A stretch of DNA of 7,130 nucleotides from an uncultured Pseudoxanthomonas sp. GTDB taxonomy: Bacteria > Pseudomonadota > Gammaproteobacteria > Xanthomonadales > Xanthomonadaceae. Under the pieces are notes generated by a model that was not told the origin of the DNA, ran no database searches, and worked only from the letters and a program-made list of their open reading frames with translations. Below are positions 1 through 6,206 of the stretch, piece by piece. The stretch's first letter is position 1; each line of letters opens with the position of its first letter. Where the stretch lies: NCBI GenBank assembly GCA_946886405.1, contig CAMPIO010000137.1, positions 1 to 7,130 of the forward strand. The letters are read 5' to 3'. Made by a program: the position numbers and the translations under genes.

Positions 1-65
1 CTCCGGGGGAGATCGCTCCAGGGGAAGGGAGAGATCAGTGACAGACGTTGCATCTGTCACGGGCT
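1..65 (-). ncRNA. Probable small RNA with C-rich stem-loops, sX13-like, cut by the left edge
   Basis: Read on the minus strand, three hairpins follow each other with almost no spacer. The first has perfect 8-bp arms GTGACAGA (60-53) and TCTGTCAC (45-38) around a 7-nt loop. The second pairs GATC-t-CTCC (36-28) with GGAG-c-GATC (19-11) around the C-rich loop CTTCCCCT. The third pairs CTCC (11-8) with GGAG (4-1) around CCC and may extend past the edge. None is followed by a T-tract inside the window, so the terminator would lie outside. From memory, Xanthomonas sX13 is a small RNA encoded beside polA, with three stable stems and C-rich apical loops that pair with G-rich motifs near start codons. 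Location and loop composition fit that RNA; the first loop here is not C-rich, so the hairpin-to-hairpin correspondence is unclear. The 5' end is a guess and no convincing promoter was found just upstream of 60. Identity as an sX13 homologue is inference. Confidence 0.5.
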
Positions 66-136
66 ATATGACCACTCCGGACATGGATGGTTCGTGAAGA
101 TTCCGGTTAAAAAACCGTAAGATTCAGGAGGAATTC

Positions 137-169
137 ATTTTATTGAACTGATCGGTATACAAATATACC
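137..169 (-). promoter_or_regulatory. Inverted repeat next to a -10-like box, possible regulated promoter toward the sRNA
   Basis: GGTATA (154-159) and TATACC (164-169) form a perfect 6-bp inverted repeat with a 4-base centre. On the minus strand the hexamer TAAAAT lies at 142-137, a 5/6 match to the -10 consensus, which would place a start near 130. The repeat would then be centred about 31 bp upstream of that start, where an operator overlaps the -35 region; no good -35 hexamer is present. A transcript from here would run leftward into the stem-loop array. The repeat is directly visible; the promoter reading is weak inference, and the repeat could instead be an RNA hairpin or chance in AT-rich DNA. 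Confidence 0.25.
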
Positions 170-212
170 TGACAGGATTTCCCTGAACTTTCCGCAAGTC
201 CATGTTCCGGAA

Positions 213-232
213 GGAAAAGGCTTTTCAGGCCT
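213..232 (-). terminator. Weak intrinsic terminator-like hairpin after polA
   Basis: Three bases after the polA stop codon the minus strand has AGGC (232-229), a 7-nt loop CTGAAAA, then GCCT (221-218) running into TTT and CC. The position and the short T run fit a Rho-independent terminator for polA, but the stem is only 4 bp and the T-tract is interrupted, so termination may be inefficient or need Rho. Confidence 0.35.
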
Positions 233-234
233 GT

Positions 235-3018
235 TTAGTGGGCCTCTTCCCAGTTGTCTCCAACCCCGCTGTCGACCACCAGCGGAACGCTCAGTTGCGC
301 GGCGGCGGCCATGCGGGCTGTCGCCTCTTCCAGCAACGTCGGCACGAAACCGGCGTCCGCCTCGAACACCAGTTCGTCGTGCACCTGCAGGATCATCAGC
401 GCCTGCGCACGGTGATCCGCCAGCCACGCGTCCACGCCGATCATCGCGCGCTTGATGATGTCCGCCGCCGTGCCCTGCATCGGCGCGTTGATCGCCGCGC
501 GCTCGGCACCGGCACGCTGGCCCTGCGTGCCCTTGTTGATGTACTCGAGATACAGGCGGCGGCCGAAGACGGTTTCGACATAGCCGTGTTCACGCGCCTG
601 CTGGCGGGTACGTTCCATGTAGTCGCGTACGCCCGGATACCGGCTGAAGTACAGCGCGATGTAGTCCTGCGCCTCGCCGCGCCCGATACCCAGTTGTCGC
701 GCCAGGCCGAAGGCACTCATGCCGTACATCAGGCCGAAGTTGATCGCCTTTGCGGCACGGCGCTCGTTGCCGGTGACGTCTTCCAGCTTCCTGCCGAACA
801 CTTCCGCTGCGGTGGCCTTGTGGATGTCGGCGCCGGATTCGAACGCGCGCACCAGCCCGGGGTCCTGCGACAGGTGCGCCATGATGCGCAGCTCGATCTG
901 GGAATAGTCGCAGGCGACCAGTTTGCGGCCCGGCGGTGCGACGAACGCCTTGCGGATGCGGCGGCCGTCCTCGGTGCGGATCGGGATGTTCTGCAGGTTC
1001 GGATCGGTGGATGAAAGGCGACCGGTCGCCGCGCCGGCCTGGTGGTAACTGGTGTGCACGCGGCCGGTGTCCGGATTGACCATCTCCGGCAGCTTGTCCG
1101 TGTAGGTGCTGCGCAGCTTGGCCAGGCCGCGATACTCCAGGATCACGCGTGGCAGTTCGTGCTGGTCGGCGATGGCTTCGAGCGCCTCTTCATTCGTGCT
1201 GGGCTGGCCGGTCGGCGTCTTCACCAGCACCGGCAGCTTCAGTTCGTCGAACAGCAGCGCCTGCAGCTGTTTGGGCGAGTCCAGGTTGAACGTGCGGCCC
1301 GCCAGCTCGGTCGCCTTCTGCTGCGCTGCCAGCATGCGCTTGGACAGGTCGGCGCTCTGCCGGCGCAATTCGGCGCCGTCGATCATCACGCCATTGGCTT
1401 CGATGCGCGCCAGTACCGGTACCAGCGGCATCTCGATGTCGCGGTAGACGCTTTCGAGGCCGGGCTCGGCCGCCAGCTTCGGCGCGATCGCACGATGCAG
1501 GCGCAAGGTGATGTCGGCATCCTCGGCTGCATAGCGGGTGGCGTCGTCGACGGCCACCTGCGAGAACGGGATCTGCTTGGCCCCCTTGCCCGCCACGTCT
1601 TCGTACTTCACGGTGTCGTAGCCGAGGAAGCGTTTGGCCAGCCTGTCCATGTCGTGGCGGTTGCTGCCGGCGTTCAACACGAAACTCTCGAGCATCGTGT
1701 CGTCGGCGTAGCCCTGCACCTCAACGCCGTGGCGGCGCAGCACGTGCAGGTCGTACTTGCCGTGCTGGCCCAGCTTGCGCTTGTCGGGGTCGGCAAGCAC
1801 CGGCGTGAGGGTCGCGAGCACGGCCGCGCGGTCGAGCTGCCGGGGTGCCCCGGGGTAGTCGTGACCGACGGGCACGTAGACGGCCTTGCCAGGTTCGGTG
1901 GCGAAGCTCAGGCCCACCAGGTTGGCGCGCATCGGATCGAGACTGTCGGTCTCGGTATCGAATGCGAACTCGTCGGCCTGCTGCAGGCGGGCCACCAGCG
2001 CATCGAGCTGTGCGGTGTCCATCACCGCAGAATATTCACCGGCCGCACCCAATGCAGGATCGATGGCAGCATCGTCGGCCGTGACAGCCGCCACGCGACC
2101 GGTGCCGCGCGCGCGGCCCGGTTCTTTCTCGGCGACGGACGACGCGTCGAGGGTGCCGCCTTCCAGTTCCTTCAACGCCTGGTTGAACCCGTAGCGCGCG
2201 TACAGCTCGCGAAGCTCGTCGACATCGCGATCCCGCAACGGCAGCGTATCGGGCCCACCTTCCAGCACCACGTCGGTCTTGATGGTCACCAGGGTGCGGT
2301 TCAATGGCAGTCGCGGCAGCGCGACGCGCAGGTTGTCGCCGATCTTGCCCTTGATCTCGTCGGCGCGGTCGATGATCGCGGCCAGCGTCCCGTATTCGGC
2401 CAGCCATTTGGCGGCAGTCTTCGGACCGCACTTCTCGACGCCCGGCACGTTGTCGATGGTGTCGCCCATCAGGGCCAGGAAGTCGACGATCTGCTCCGGC
2501 CGCACGCCGAACTTCTCCACCACGGCCTCAACGGAATCCAGCCGGCTGCCACTCATGGTGTTGACCAGCGCGATCGAGCCCGCGCCGGGTTCCACCGGTC
2601 GCACGAGTTGCGCGAAGTCCTTGTCGCTCGTGGAGATGGTGACCTCCATGCCCTGCGCCGCACCCTGCAACGCCAGCGTGCCGATCACGTCATCCGCTTC
2701 CACGCCGTCGACGCGCAACAAGGGAAAGCCCAGCGCCTGCACGATGCGGATCATCGGCTCGACCTGCGCGCGCAACTCTTCCGGCATGGGCGGACGGTTT
2801 GCCTTGTACTCCGGATAGAGGTCGTCGCGGAACGTCGGCCCGCTGGCGTCGAGCACGAACGCCACATAGTCCGGCTTTTCCTTCAGCGTGGCACGCAGCA
2901 TGTTCACCACGCCGAACAGTGCGCCGGTAGGCTCGCCGTGCGCATTGGTCAGCGGAGGTAGCGCATGGAAGGCGCGGAACAGATAGCTGGAGCCGTCGAT
3001 CAGTACGAGTCGTGTCAT
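235..3018 (-). CDS. polA: DNA polymerase I, full length
   Basis: Family A DNA polymerase that fills gaps in nucleotide excision repair and replaces Okazaki RNA primers. It has 927 residues against 928 in E. coli, and catalytic positions are offset by one. The 5' nuclease spans residues 1 to about 290, with a helix-3-turn-helix region near 185-206 (GDTIDNVPG). The 3'-5' proofreading domain (about 325-515) keeps D354 and E356 in FDTETDSLD, D423 in KYD, and Y496/D500 in YAAEDAD, so it should be active. The polymerase domain has TGRLSSTDPNLQNIPIR (665-681), motif A DYSQIELR (D704, E709), the O-helix with R753, K757, F761 and Y765, and motif C VHDELVFE (H880, D881, E882). The phenylalanine at the F762-equivalent position predicts normal discrimination against dideoxynucleotides. 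The ATG at 3018 gives the canonical N-terminus (MTRLVLIDGSSYLFRAFHAL). No Shine-Dalgarno sequence precedes it, but a -10-like TAGAAT lies six bases upstream. It is divergent from the lipoprotein gene, and an sRNA-like array follows it. Family identity is certain. Confidence 0.99.
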   Translation of the reverse strand: MTRLVLIDGSSYLFRAFHALPPLTNAHGEPTGALFGVVNMLRATLKEKPDYVAFVLDASGPTFRDDLYPEYKANRPPMPEELRAQVEPMIRIVQALGFPLLRVDGVEADDVIGTLALQGAAQGMEVTISTSDKDFAQLVRPVEPGAGSIALVNTMSGSRLDSVEAVVEKFGVRPEQIVDFLALMGDTIDNVPGVEKCGPKTAAKWLAEYGTLAAIIDRADEIKGKIGDNLRVALPRLPLNRTLVTIKTDVVLEGGPDTLPLRDRDVDELRELYARYGFNQALKELEGGTLDASSVAEKEPGRARGTGRVAAVTADDAAIDPALGAAGEYSAVMDTAQLDALVARLQQADEFAFDTETDSLDPMRANLVGLSFATEPGKAVYVPVGHDYPGAPRQLDRAAVLATLTPVLADPDKRKLGQHGKYDLHVLRRHGVEVQGYADDTMLESFVLNAGSNRHDMDRLAKRFLGYDTVKYEDVAGKGAKQIPFSQVAVDDATRYAAEDADITLRLHRAIAPKLAAEPGLESVYRDIEMPLVPVLARIEANGVMIDGAELRRQSADLSKRMLAAQQKATELAGRTFNLDSPKQLQALLFDELKLPVLVKTPTGQPSTNEEALEAIADQHELPRVILEYRGLAKLRSTYTDKLPEMVNPDTGRVHTSYHQAGAATGRLSSTDPNLQNIPIRTEDGRRIRKAFVAPPGRKLVACDYSQIELRIMAHLSQDPGLVRAFESGADIHKATAAEVFGRKLEDVTGNERRAAKAINFGLMYGMSAFGLARQLGIGRGEAQDYIALYFSRYPGVRDYMERTRQQAREHGYVETVFGRRLYLEYINKGTQGQRAGAERAAINAPMQGTAADIIKRAMIGVDAWLADHRAQALMILQVHDELVFEADAGFVPTLLEEATARMAAAAQLSVPLVVDSGVGDNWEEAH

Positions 3019-3030
3019 GCCCGCATTCTA
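3019..3030 (-). promoter_or_regulatory. polA -10 box directly before the start codon, predicted leaderless
   Basis: The minus strand reads TAGAAT (3030-3025), six bases GCGGGC, then the polA ATG at 3018. A -10 here would start transcription on or one base before the A of ATG, giving a leaderless mRNA, which agrees with the absence of a Shine-Dalgarno sequence. A poor -35 candidate, GTGACG (3056-3051), has a long 20-bp spacer. The same arrangement precedes uvrD. Confidence 0.45.
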
Positions 3031-3078
3031 CGCCGCAGGTCCCTGCCCGGCGTCACGCGCGCGTGCCGGCATTCGGCG

Positions 3079-3084
3079 CATAAT
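3079..3084 (+). promoter_or_regulatory. -10-like hexamer for the DUF2782 lipoprotein gene
   Basis: CATAAT matches the -10 consensus TATAAT at five of six positions and sits in the 97-bp divergent region between polA and the lipoprotein gene. It would give a start near 3091 and a leader of about 25 nt. No clear -35 hexamer is seen at normal spacing, and the leader has no strong Shine-Dalgarno sequence, so this is a tentative call. Confidence 0.35.
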
Positions 3085-3115
3085 CGGCCCGTCATTCCCC
3101 CGACCGGATGCCCGC

Positions 3116-3418
3116 ATGAACCGCATGACGACCCTTGCCCTGCCGTTGTCCTGCCTGCTGGCGATGGCAGGTTGCGCCTCTACCGCGAGCAATCCGGCTG
3201 ACGTGGATCTGGCCAACGCCCAGGTTGCGGTGCGCACCGAGAAGAACGGCGACACCATCGAGGAGTATCGCGTGGCTGGCAATCTGCGCATGGTGAAGGT
3301 CACGCCCGCACGCGGCGCAGCTTATTACCTGTACGACTCCGACGGCGATGGCCGGCTGGACAAGAGCAAGGACAACAGCGACGTCTCACCGGTGTACTGG
3401 AAGCTCTACGGCTGGTAA
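3116..3418 (+). CDS. DUF2782-family small lipoprotein, polA neighbour
   Basis: A 100-residue protein of unknown function. An N-terminal hydrophobic stretch (about residues 5-19) ends in a lipobox, M17-A18-G19-C20, predicting a lipid-modified cysteine at position 20. Position +2 is alanine, not aspartate, which favours outer-membrane sorting. The mature part has the features I associate with DUF2782: an EEYRVAGNLRMVKVTP strand region (49-64), YYLYDSDGDG (70-79) and a C-terminal aromatic tail PVYWKLYGW. DSDGDGRLDKSKD (74-86) resembles an EF-hand-type or dockerin-type calcium loop; calcium binding is inference. I chose the ATG at 3116 because it yields a proper signal peptide. The longer in-frame start at 3017 would add 33 charged residues ahead of it and run across the polA promoter. 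The ATG at 3125 is also possible. DUF2782 genes sit next to polA in other gammaproteobacteria such as Pseudomonas, but no role is established. It converges on the usp gene with a 10-bp gap. Confidence 0.85.
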   Translation: MNRMTTLALPLSCLLAMAGCASTASNPADVDLANAQVAVRTEKNGDTIEEYRVAGNLRMVKVTPARGAAYYLYDSDGDGRLDKSKDNSDVSPVYWKLYGW

Positions 3419-3428
3419 GCCGCCGCGC

Positions 3429-3875
3429 TCAGCGGATCACCAGCACCGGGACGCCGCAGCGGGCCAGTACTTCGCTGGTCTGGCTGCCCAGCAGCAGTCG
3501 GCCCAGCGCGCGGCGACCATGCGACGCCATGACGATCAGATCGCATCCCTGTCGCTCCGCCGTGTCGACGATCGCCTCGGCTGCATAGCGATCCGCCACA
3601 TGCAGCAACTGCGGCGTGACCCCGGCCTGCTGCGCCTGCACGGTGGCGGCGTCGAGCACCTTGCGCGCCGCTTCCTCGCGCGCCTTCTGGAAGTCCGGCA
3701 GCGAGGTCGCCACCGCGCTCCAGCCCAGCGCATCATCGAAGCCGGTACTGACGGGTTCGCTCACCGTCAGGACGGTCGCCCTGGCCTGCAGCTGCAACGC
3801 CAGGGCAAGGCCATGCTGAACGCCCTTGCCTGCCAGGTCGGAACCATCGGTCGCAATCAGGATATGCCGGTACAT
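3429..3875 (-). CDS. Universal stress protein, UspA family, single domain
   Basis: A soluble cytoplasmic protein of 148 residues from the chosen start, close to E. coli UspA (144). Numbering from the upstream ATG at 3887, the N-terminal strand is YRHILIATDGSD (6-17), with the aspartate that contacts nucleotide in the family. Near the C-terminus, ASHG (121-124), nine residues, then G134-S135 match the ATP-binding pattern G-x2-G-x9-G-[ST], except that the first glycine is alanine, a common variant in Usp proteins. ATP binding is therefore plausible. The C-terminal strand is VPVLVIR. I prefer the ATG at 3875 because GAGGTG (3885-3880), a strong Shine-Dalgarno sequence, lies just before it, while the ATG at 3887 has none and would be only about 11 nt from the predicted transcript start. 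An FNR-type box upstream suggests induction at low oxygen. Its physiological role cannot be told from sequence, and Usp paralogues are too numerous for a gene symbol. Confidence 0.93.
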   Translation of the reverse strand: MYRHILIATDGSDLAGKGVQHGLALALQLQARATVLTVSEPVSTGFDDALGWSAVATSLPDFQKAREEAARKVLDAATVQAQQAGVTPQLLHVADRYAAEAIVDTAERQGCDLIVMASHGRRALGRLLLGSQTSEVLARCGVPVLVIR

Positions 3876-3879
3876 GCCG

Positions 3880-3885
3880 CACCTC
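3880..3885 (-). promoter_or_regulatory. Shine-Dalgarno sequence that decides the usp start
   Basis: GAGGTG on the minus strand matches six bases of the anti-16S consensus GGAGGTGA and ends four bases before the ATG at 3875. Its first G is the last base of the alternative upstream ATG (3887-3885), so the two starts compete physically; only the downstream one has a ribosome binding site. Confidence 0.7.
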
Positions 3886-3904
3886 ATCGTGATGGGATGC
3901 GGCC

Positions 3905-3910
3905 ATTACA
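3905..3910 (-). promoter_or_regulatory. -10 box of the usp promoter
   Basis: TGTAAT on the minus strand matches TATAAT at five of six positions. It predicts a start near 3898 and a leader of about 23 nt containing the Shine-Dalgarno sequence. There is no -35 hexamer, as expected for a promoter that needs an activator bound at -41.5; the FNR-type box sits at that distance. Confidence 0.5.
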
Positions 3911-3932
3911 CGCGCCCTGGGCTTACGGCGCC

Positions 3933-3946
3933 GTGATCTGGATCAA
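3933..3946 (-). promoter_or_regulatory. FNR/Anr-type binding site upstream of usp
   Basis: The minus strand reads TTGAT-CCAG-ATCAC, nine of ten matches to the FNR/Anr consensus TTGAT-N4-ATCAA. Its centre (3939.5) is 41.5 bp upstream of the start predicted independently from the TGTAAT -10 box, the classic class II activator position. It lies wholly between the uvrD stop codon and the usp gene. Regulation by an FNR/Crp-family oxygen sensor is inference; Usp genes under Anr control are known in Pseudomonas. Confidence 0.6.
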
Positions 3947-3955
3947 TCGCGCAGG

Positions 3956-6157
3956 CTAGACCGCCTGCAGGTTCGCGTAGGCCATTACCAGCCATTTGCT
4001 GCCTTCACCGTCGAAATTGACCTGCACGCGCGCATGCGCGCCGCTGCCCTCGTAGTCGGTCACCACGCCGTGGCCGAACTTGGCATGCATGACGGTCTGG
4101 CCCAGCTTGAGACCCGGCGTCTCGAGACTCGCGTGCCCCGGTGTCACCCGCGTGGCGAATCCGGAGGCCGGCCGGCTGACCTGTACGCGCGGGCGCACTT
4201 CGTTGAGCAGGTTCGCCGGGATCTCGCGCAGGAAGCGTGACGGAATGCCGTACATGTCCTGCCCGTGCAGACGGCGCGCTTCGGCGTAGCTCAACACCAG
4301 CTTCTGGCGCGCGCGGGTGATGCCCACGTAGGCGAGCCGCCGCTCTTCCTCCAGCCGCCCGCTCTCGTCCAGCGAGCGGTTGCTGGGGAACAGCCCCTCC
4401 TCCAGCCCCGCGAGGAACACCAGCGGGAATTCCAGGCCCTTGGCCGAATGCAGCGTCATCAGCTGCACGCCGTCCTCGCCGGCTTCGACCTGGCCCTCGC
4501 CAGCTTCGAGTGCGGCATAGGACAGGAACGCGACCAGTTCGCTCATGCCTTCCTGGCCGTCTTCCTCGGCTGCGATGTCCTCGCGGCGCACGAAGCGCGA
4601 GGCCACCGACACCAGTTCGTCGAGGTTCTCGGTGCGCGATTCGGAATCGAGGCCGCCCCGGCTTTCACGCGCCCAGTGTTCTCGCAAGCCCGAACGCGCA
4701 AGCACGTGGTCGACGCGCTCGGCCAGGGTCATCTCGGCAGTTTCCTCGGCCAGCTGTTCGACCAGCGCGGCGAACGCCGCCATTGCATTGCGTGCGCGTC
4801 CCGCCAGCTCGGTGCCTTGCGCCGCCAGCGATGCGGCACCCCACAACGACACGCGCGCACCGCGCGCCAGCCGGCGCACTTCATCCAGCGTGCGCTCACC
4901 GATGCCGCGCGTCGGCGTATTGACCACGCGCTCGAAGGCGGCATCATCGGCGCGATTGGCCATCAGGCGCAGGTAGGCCAGCGCGTCCTTGATTTCGGCA
5001 CGCTCGAAGAAGCGCATGCCGCCGTAGACACGGTACGGCACCTGTTCGGACAGCAGCGCTTCTTCGAACGCGCGCGATTGCGCATTGCTGCGGTAGAGGA
5101 TGGCGGCATCACCGAGGCTGCCGCCGTCGCGCACCCATTGGCGGATGCGTTCGACGACGAAGCGCGCTTCGTCCATTTCGTTGTAGGCGGCGTACAGGTC
5201 GATCGGCTCGCCGTCGCCGGTGTCGGTCCACAACTGCTTGCCGATGCGGCCCGGGTTGTGCGCGATCACCGCATTGGCAGCGCCCAGGATGTTGGCGCTG
5301 GAGCGGTAATTCTGTTCCAGCCGGATAGTGCGCGCAGACGGGTAGTCGCGCAGGAACTGCTGCATGTTCTCGACCTTCGCGCCGCGCCAGCCGTAGATGC
5401 TCTGGTCGTCGTCGCCGACCACGAACACGTGCCCGGTATCGCCCGCGAGCACGCGGACGAATGCGTACTGGATGGCGTTGGTGTCCTGGAACTCGTCCAC
5501 CAGGATCTGCCGGAAGCGCGTGCGGTAGTGCGCCAGCAGCGCGGGGGTGTCGCGCAGCACTTCGTGCGCGCGCAGCAACAGTTCGGCGAAGTCGACCAGG
5601 CCGGCGCGGTCGCAGCGCTCCTGGTAGCCGGCATAGACCTGACGGCGCACGTCCAGCCAGTCGTCGTTCGGCGCCGGCTGGATGTGTTCGGGCCGGCGAC
5701 CTTCGTCCTTCTGCTCGTTGATCCACCAGGTGAGCTGCTTGGGCGGGTACTTACCCTCGTCCAGCTCCATCCCCTGGACGACGCGCTTGACCAGGCGCTG
5801 CTGGTCGTCGCTGTCCAGCACCTGGAACGTTTCCGGCAGCTTCGCTTCCTGCCAGTGCAGCCGCAGCAGGCGGTGTGCGAGGCCGTGGAAGGTGCCGATC
5901 CACATGCCGCGGCTGCCGTTGCGCAGCTGCACGTCGGCGCGCGCGCGCATCTCGCCGGCGGCCTTGTTGGTGAACGTCACCGCCAGGATGCCGTGGGTGG
6001 GCACGCCGTGGACTTCGTTGAGCCAGGCGATGCGGTGGGTCAGCACGCGGGTCTTGCCGGAGCCGGCACCCGCCAGGACCAGGTAATGCCCGGGTTCGGC
6101 GGAAACGGCGTCGCGCTGGGCGGGATTCAGGTCGTCGAGCAGGTGGGAAACATCCAT
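3956..6157 (-). CDS. uvrD: DNA helicase II (UvrD), superfamily 1A
   Basis: An ATP-dependent 3'-5' helicase that removes the excised oligonucleotide and UvrC in nucleotide excision repair, unwinds DNA in MutHLS-type mismatch repair, and clears stalled RNA polymerase. It has 733 residues against 720 in E. coli and aligns over its whole length. Motifs in order: Q motif with Q14; Walker A AGAGSGKT (29-36); Ia TFTNKAA (61-67); Ic GTFHGL (88-93); II DEFQDTN (221-227); III GDDDQSIYGWRGA (248-260); IV EQNYRSS (281-287); V around TLHSAKGLEFP (568-578); VI EEERRLAYVGITRA (603-616). The C-terminal Tudor-like domain that contacts RNA polymerase in E. coli is present (about 684-731, KLGQTVMHAKFGHG to WLVMAYANL). 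This, with the start MDVSHLLDDLN matching E. coli MDVSYLLDSLN, favours UvrD over Rep or PcrA. The ATG at 6157 lacks a Shine-Dalgarno sequence but has TAAAAT six bases upstream. No LexA-like box is evident in the 49-bp upstream gap. Confidence 0.98.
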   Translation of the reverse strand: MDVSHLLDDLNPAQRDAVSAEPGHYLVLAGAGSGKTRVLTHRIAWLNEVHGVPTHGILAVTFTNKAAGEMRARADVQLRNGSRGMWIGTFHGLAHRLLRLHWQEAKLPETFQVLDSDDQQRLVKRVVQGMELDEGKYPPKQLTWWINEQKDEGRRPEHIQPAPNDDWLDVRRQVYAGYQERCDRAGLVDFAELLLRAHEVLRDTPALLAHYRTRFRQILVDEFQDTNAIQYAFVRVLAGDTGHVFVVGDDDQSIYGWRGAKVENMQQFLRDYPSARTIRLEQNYRSSANILGAANAVIAHNPGRIGKQLWTDTGDGEPIDLYAAYNEMDEARFVVERIRQWVRDGGSLGDAAILYRSNAQSRAFEEALLSEQVPYRVYGGMRFFERAEIKDALAYLRLMANRADDAAFERVVNTPTRGIGERTLDEVRRLARGARVSLWGAASLAAQGTELAGRARNAMAAFAALVEQLAEETAEMTLAERVDHVLARSGLREHWARESRGGLDSESRTENLDELVSVASRFVRREDIAAEEDGQEGMSELVAFLSYAALEAGEGQVEAGEDGVQLMTLHSAKGLEFPLVFLAGLEEGLFPSNRSLDESGRLEEERRLAYVGITRARQKLVLSYAEARRLHGQDMYGIPSRFLREIPANLLNEVRPRVQVSRPASGFATRVTPGHASLETPGLKLGQTVMHAKFGHGVVTDYEGSGAHARVQVNFDGEGSKWLVMAYANLQAV

Positions 6158-6169
6158 CCGCGCATTTTA
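6158..6169 (-). promoter_or_regulatory. uvrD -10 box directly before the start codon, predicted leaderless
   Basis: The minus strand has TAAAAT (6169-6164), a 5/6 match to the -10 consensus, then GCGCGG and the uvrD ATG at 6157. Spacing to the ATG is six bases, identical to polA, and 13 of 16 bases of the whole block are the same in both genes. No -35 hexamer is obvious. The element would give uvrD its own leaderless transcript in addition to any read-through from the acetyltransferase gene. Confidence 0.45.
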
Positions 6170-6206
6170 CGGCCTGCGGCGGCCCAAACCCTGAGACGCT
6201 GGCCGT

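Noticed and set aside
104..117. CGGTT-AAAA-AACCG hairpin as a terminator
   Set aside because: A 5-bp AT-rich stem with no T-tract on either strand; too weak to call.
126..157. AGGAGG on the plus strand as a ribosome binding site for a small peptide
   Set aside because: The bases after it offer only ATT or TTG starts that reach a TGA after two to four codons; no ATG follows at a suitable distance.
140..427. A 95-codon minus-strand frame overlapping the polA 3' end
   Set aside because: It lies in another frame of polA, is arginine- and glycine-rich without a domain, and starts inside polA.
202..1014. A 270-codon plus-strand frame beginning in the polA downstream region
   Set aside because: Almost all of it is antisense to the polA polymerase domain; there is no ribosome binding site at 202 and the composition is that of a shadow frame.
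1042..2961. A 639-codon open frame on the plus strand opposite polA
   Set aside because: High-GC coding DNA leaves few stop codons in the opposite strand. The translation is rich in H, R, Q and A with no recognisable domain, while the minus strand encodes an intact PolA with every catalytic residue.
3017..3115. Extended N-terminus for the lipoprotein from an ATG at 3017
   Set aside because: It would place 33 residues with several arginines before the signal peptide, destroy the lipobox logic and overlap the polA start region.
3423..3435. CCGC-N5-GCGG between the convergent lipoprotein and usp genes as a bidirectional terminator
   Set aside because: Only four base pairs, no T-tract on either side, and it overlaps the usp stop codon; short GC repeats like this are expected by chance here.
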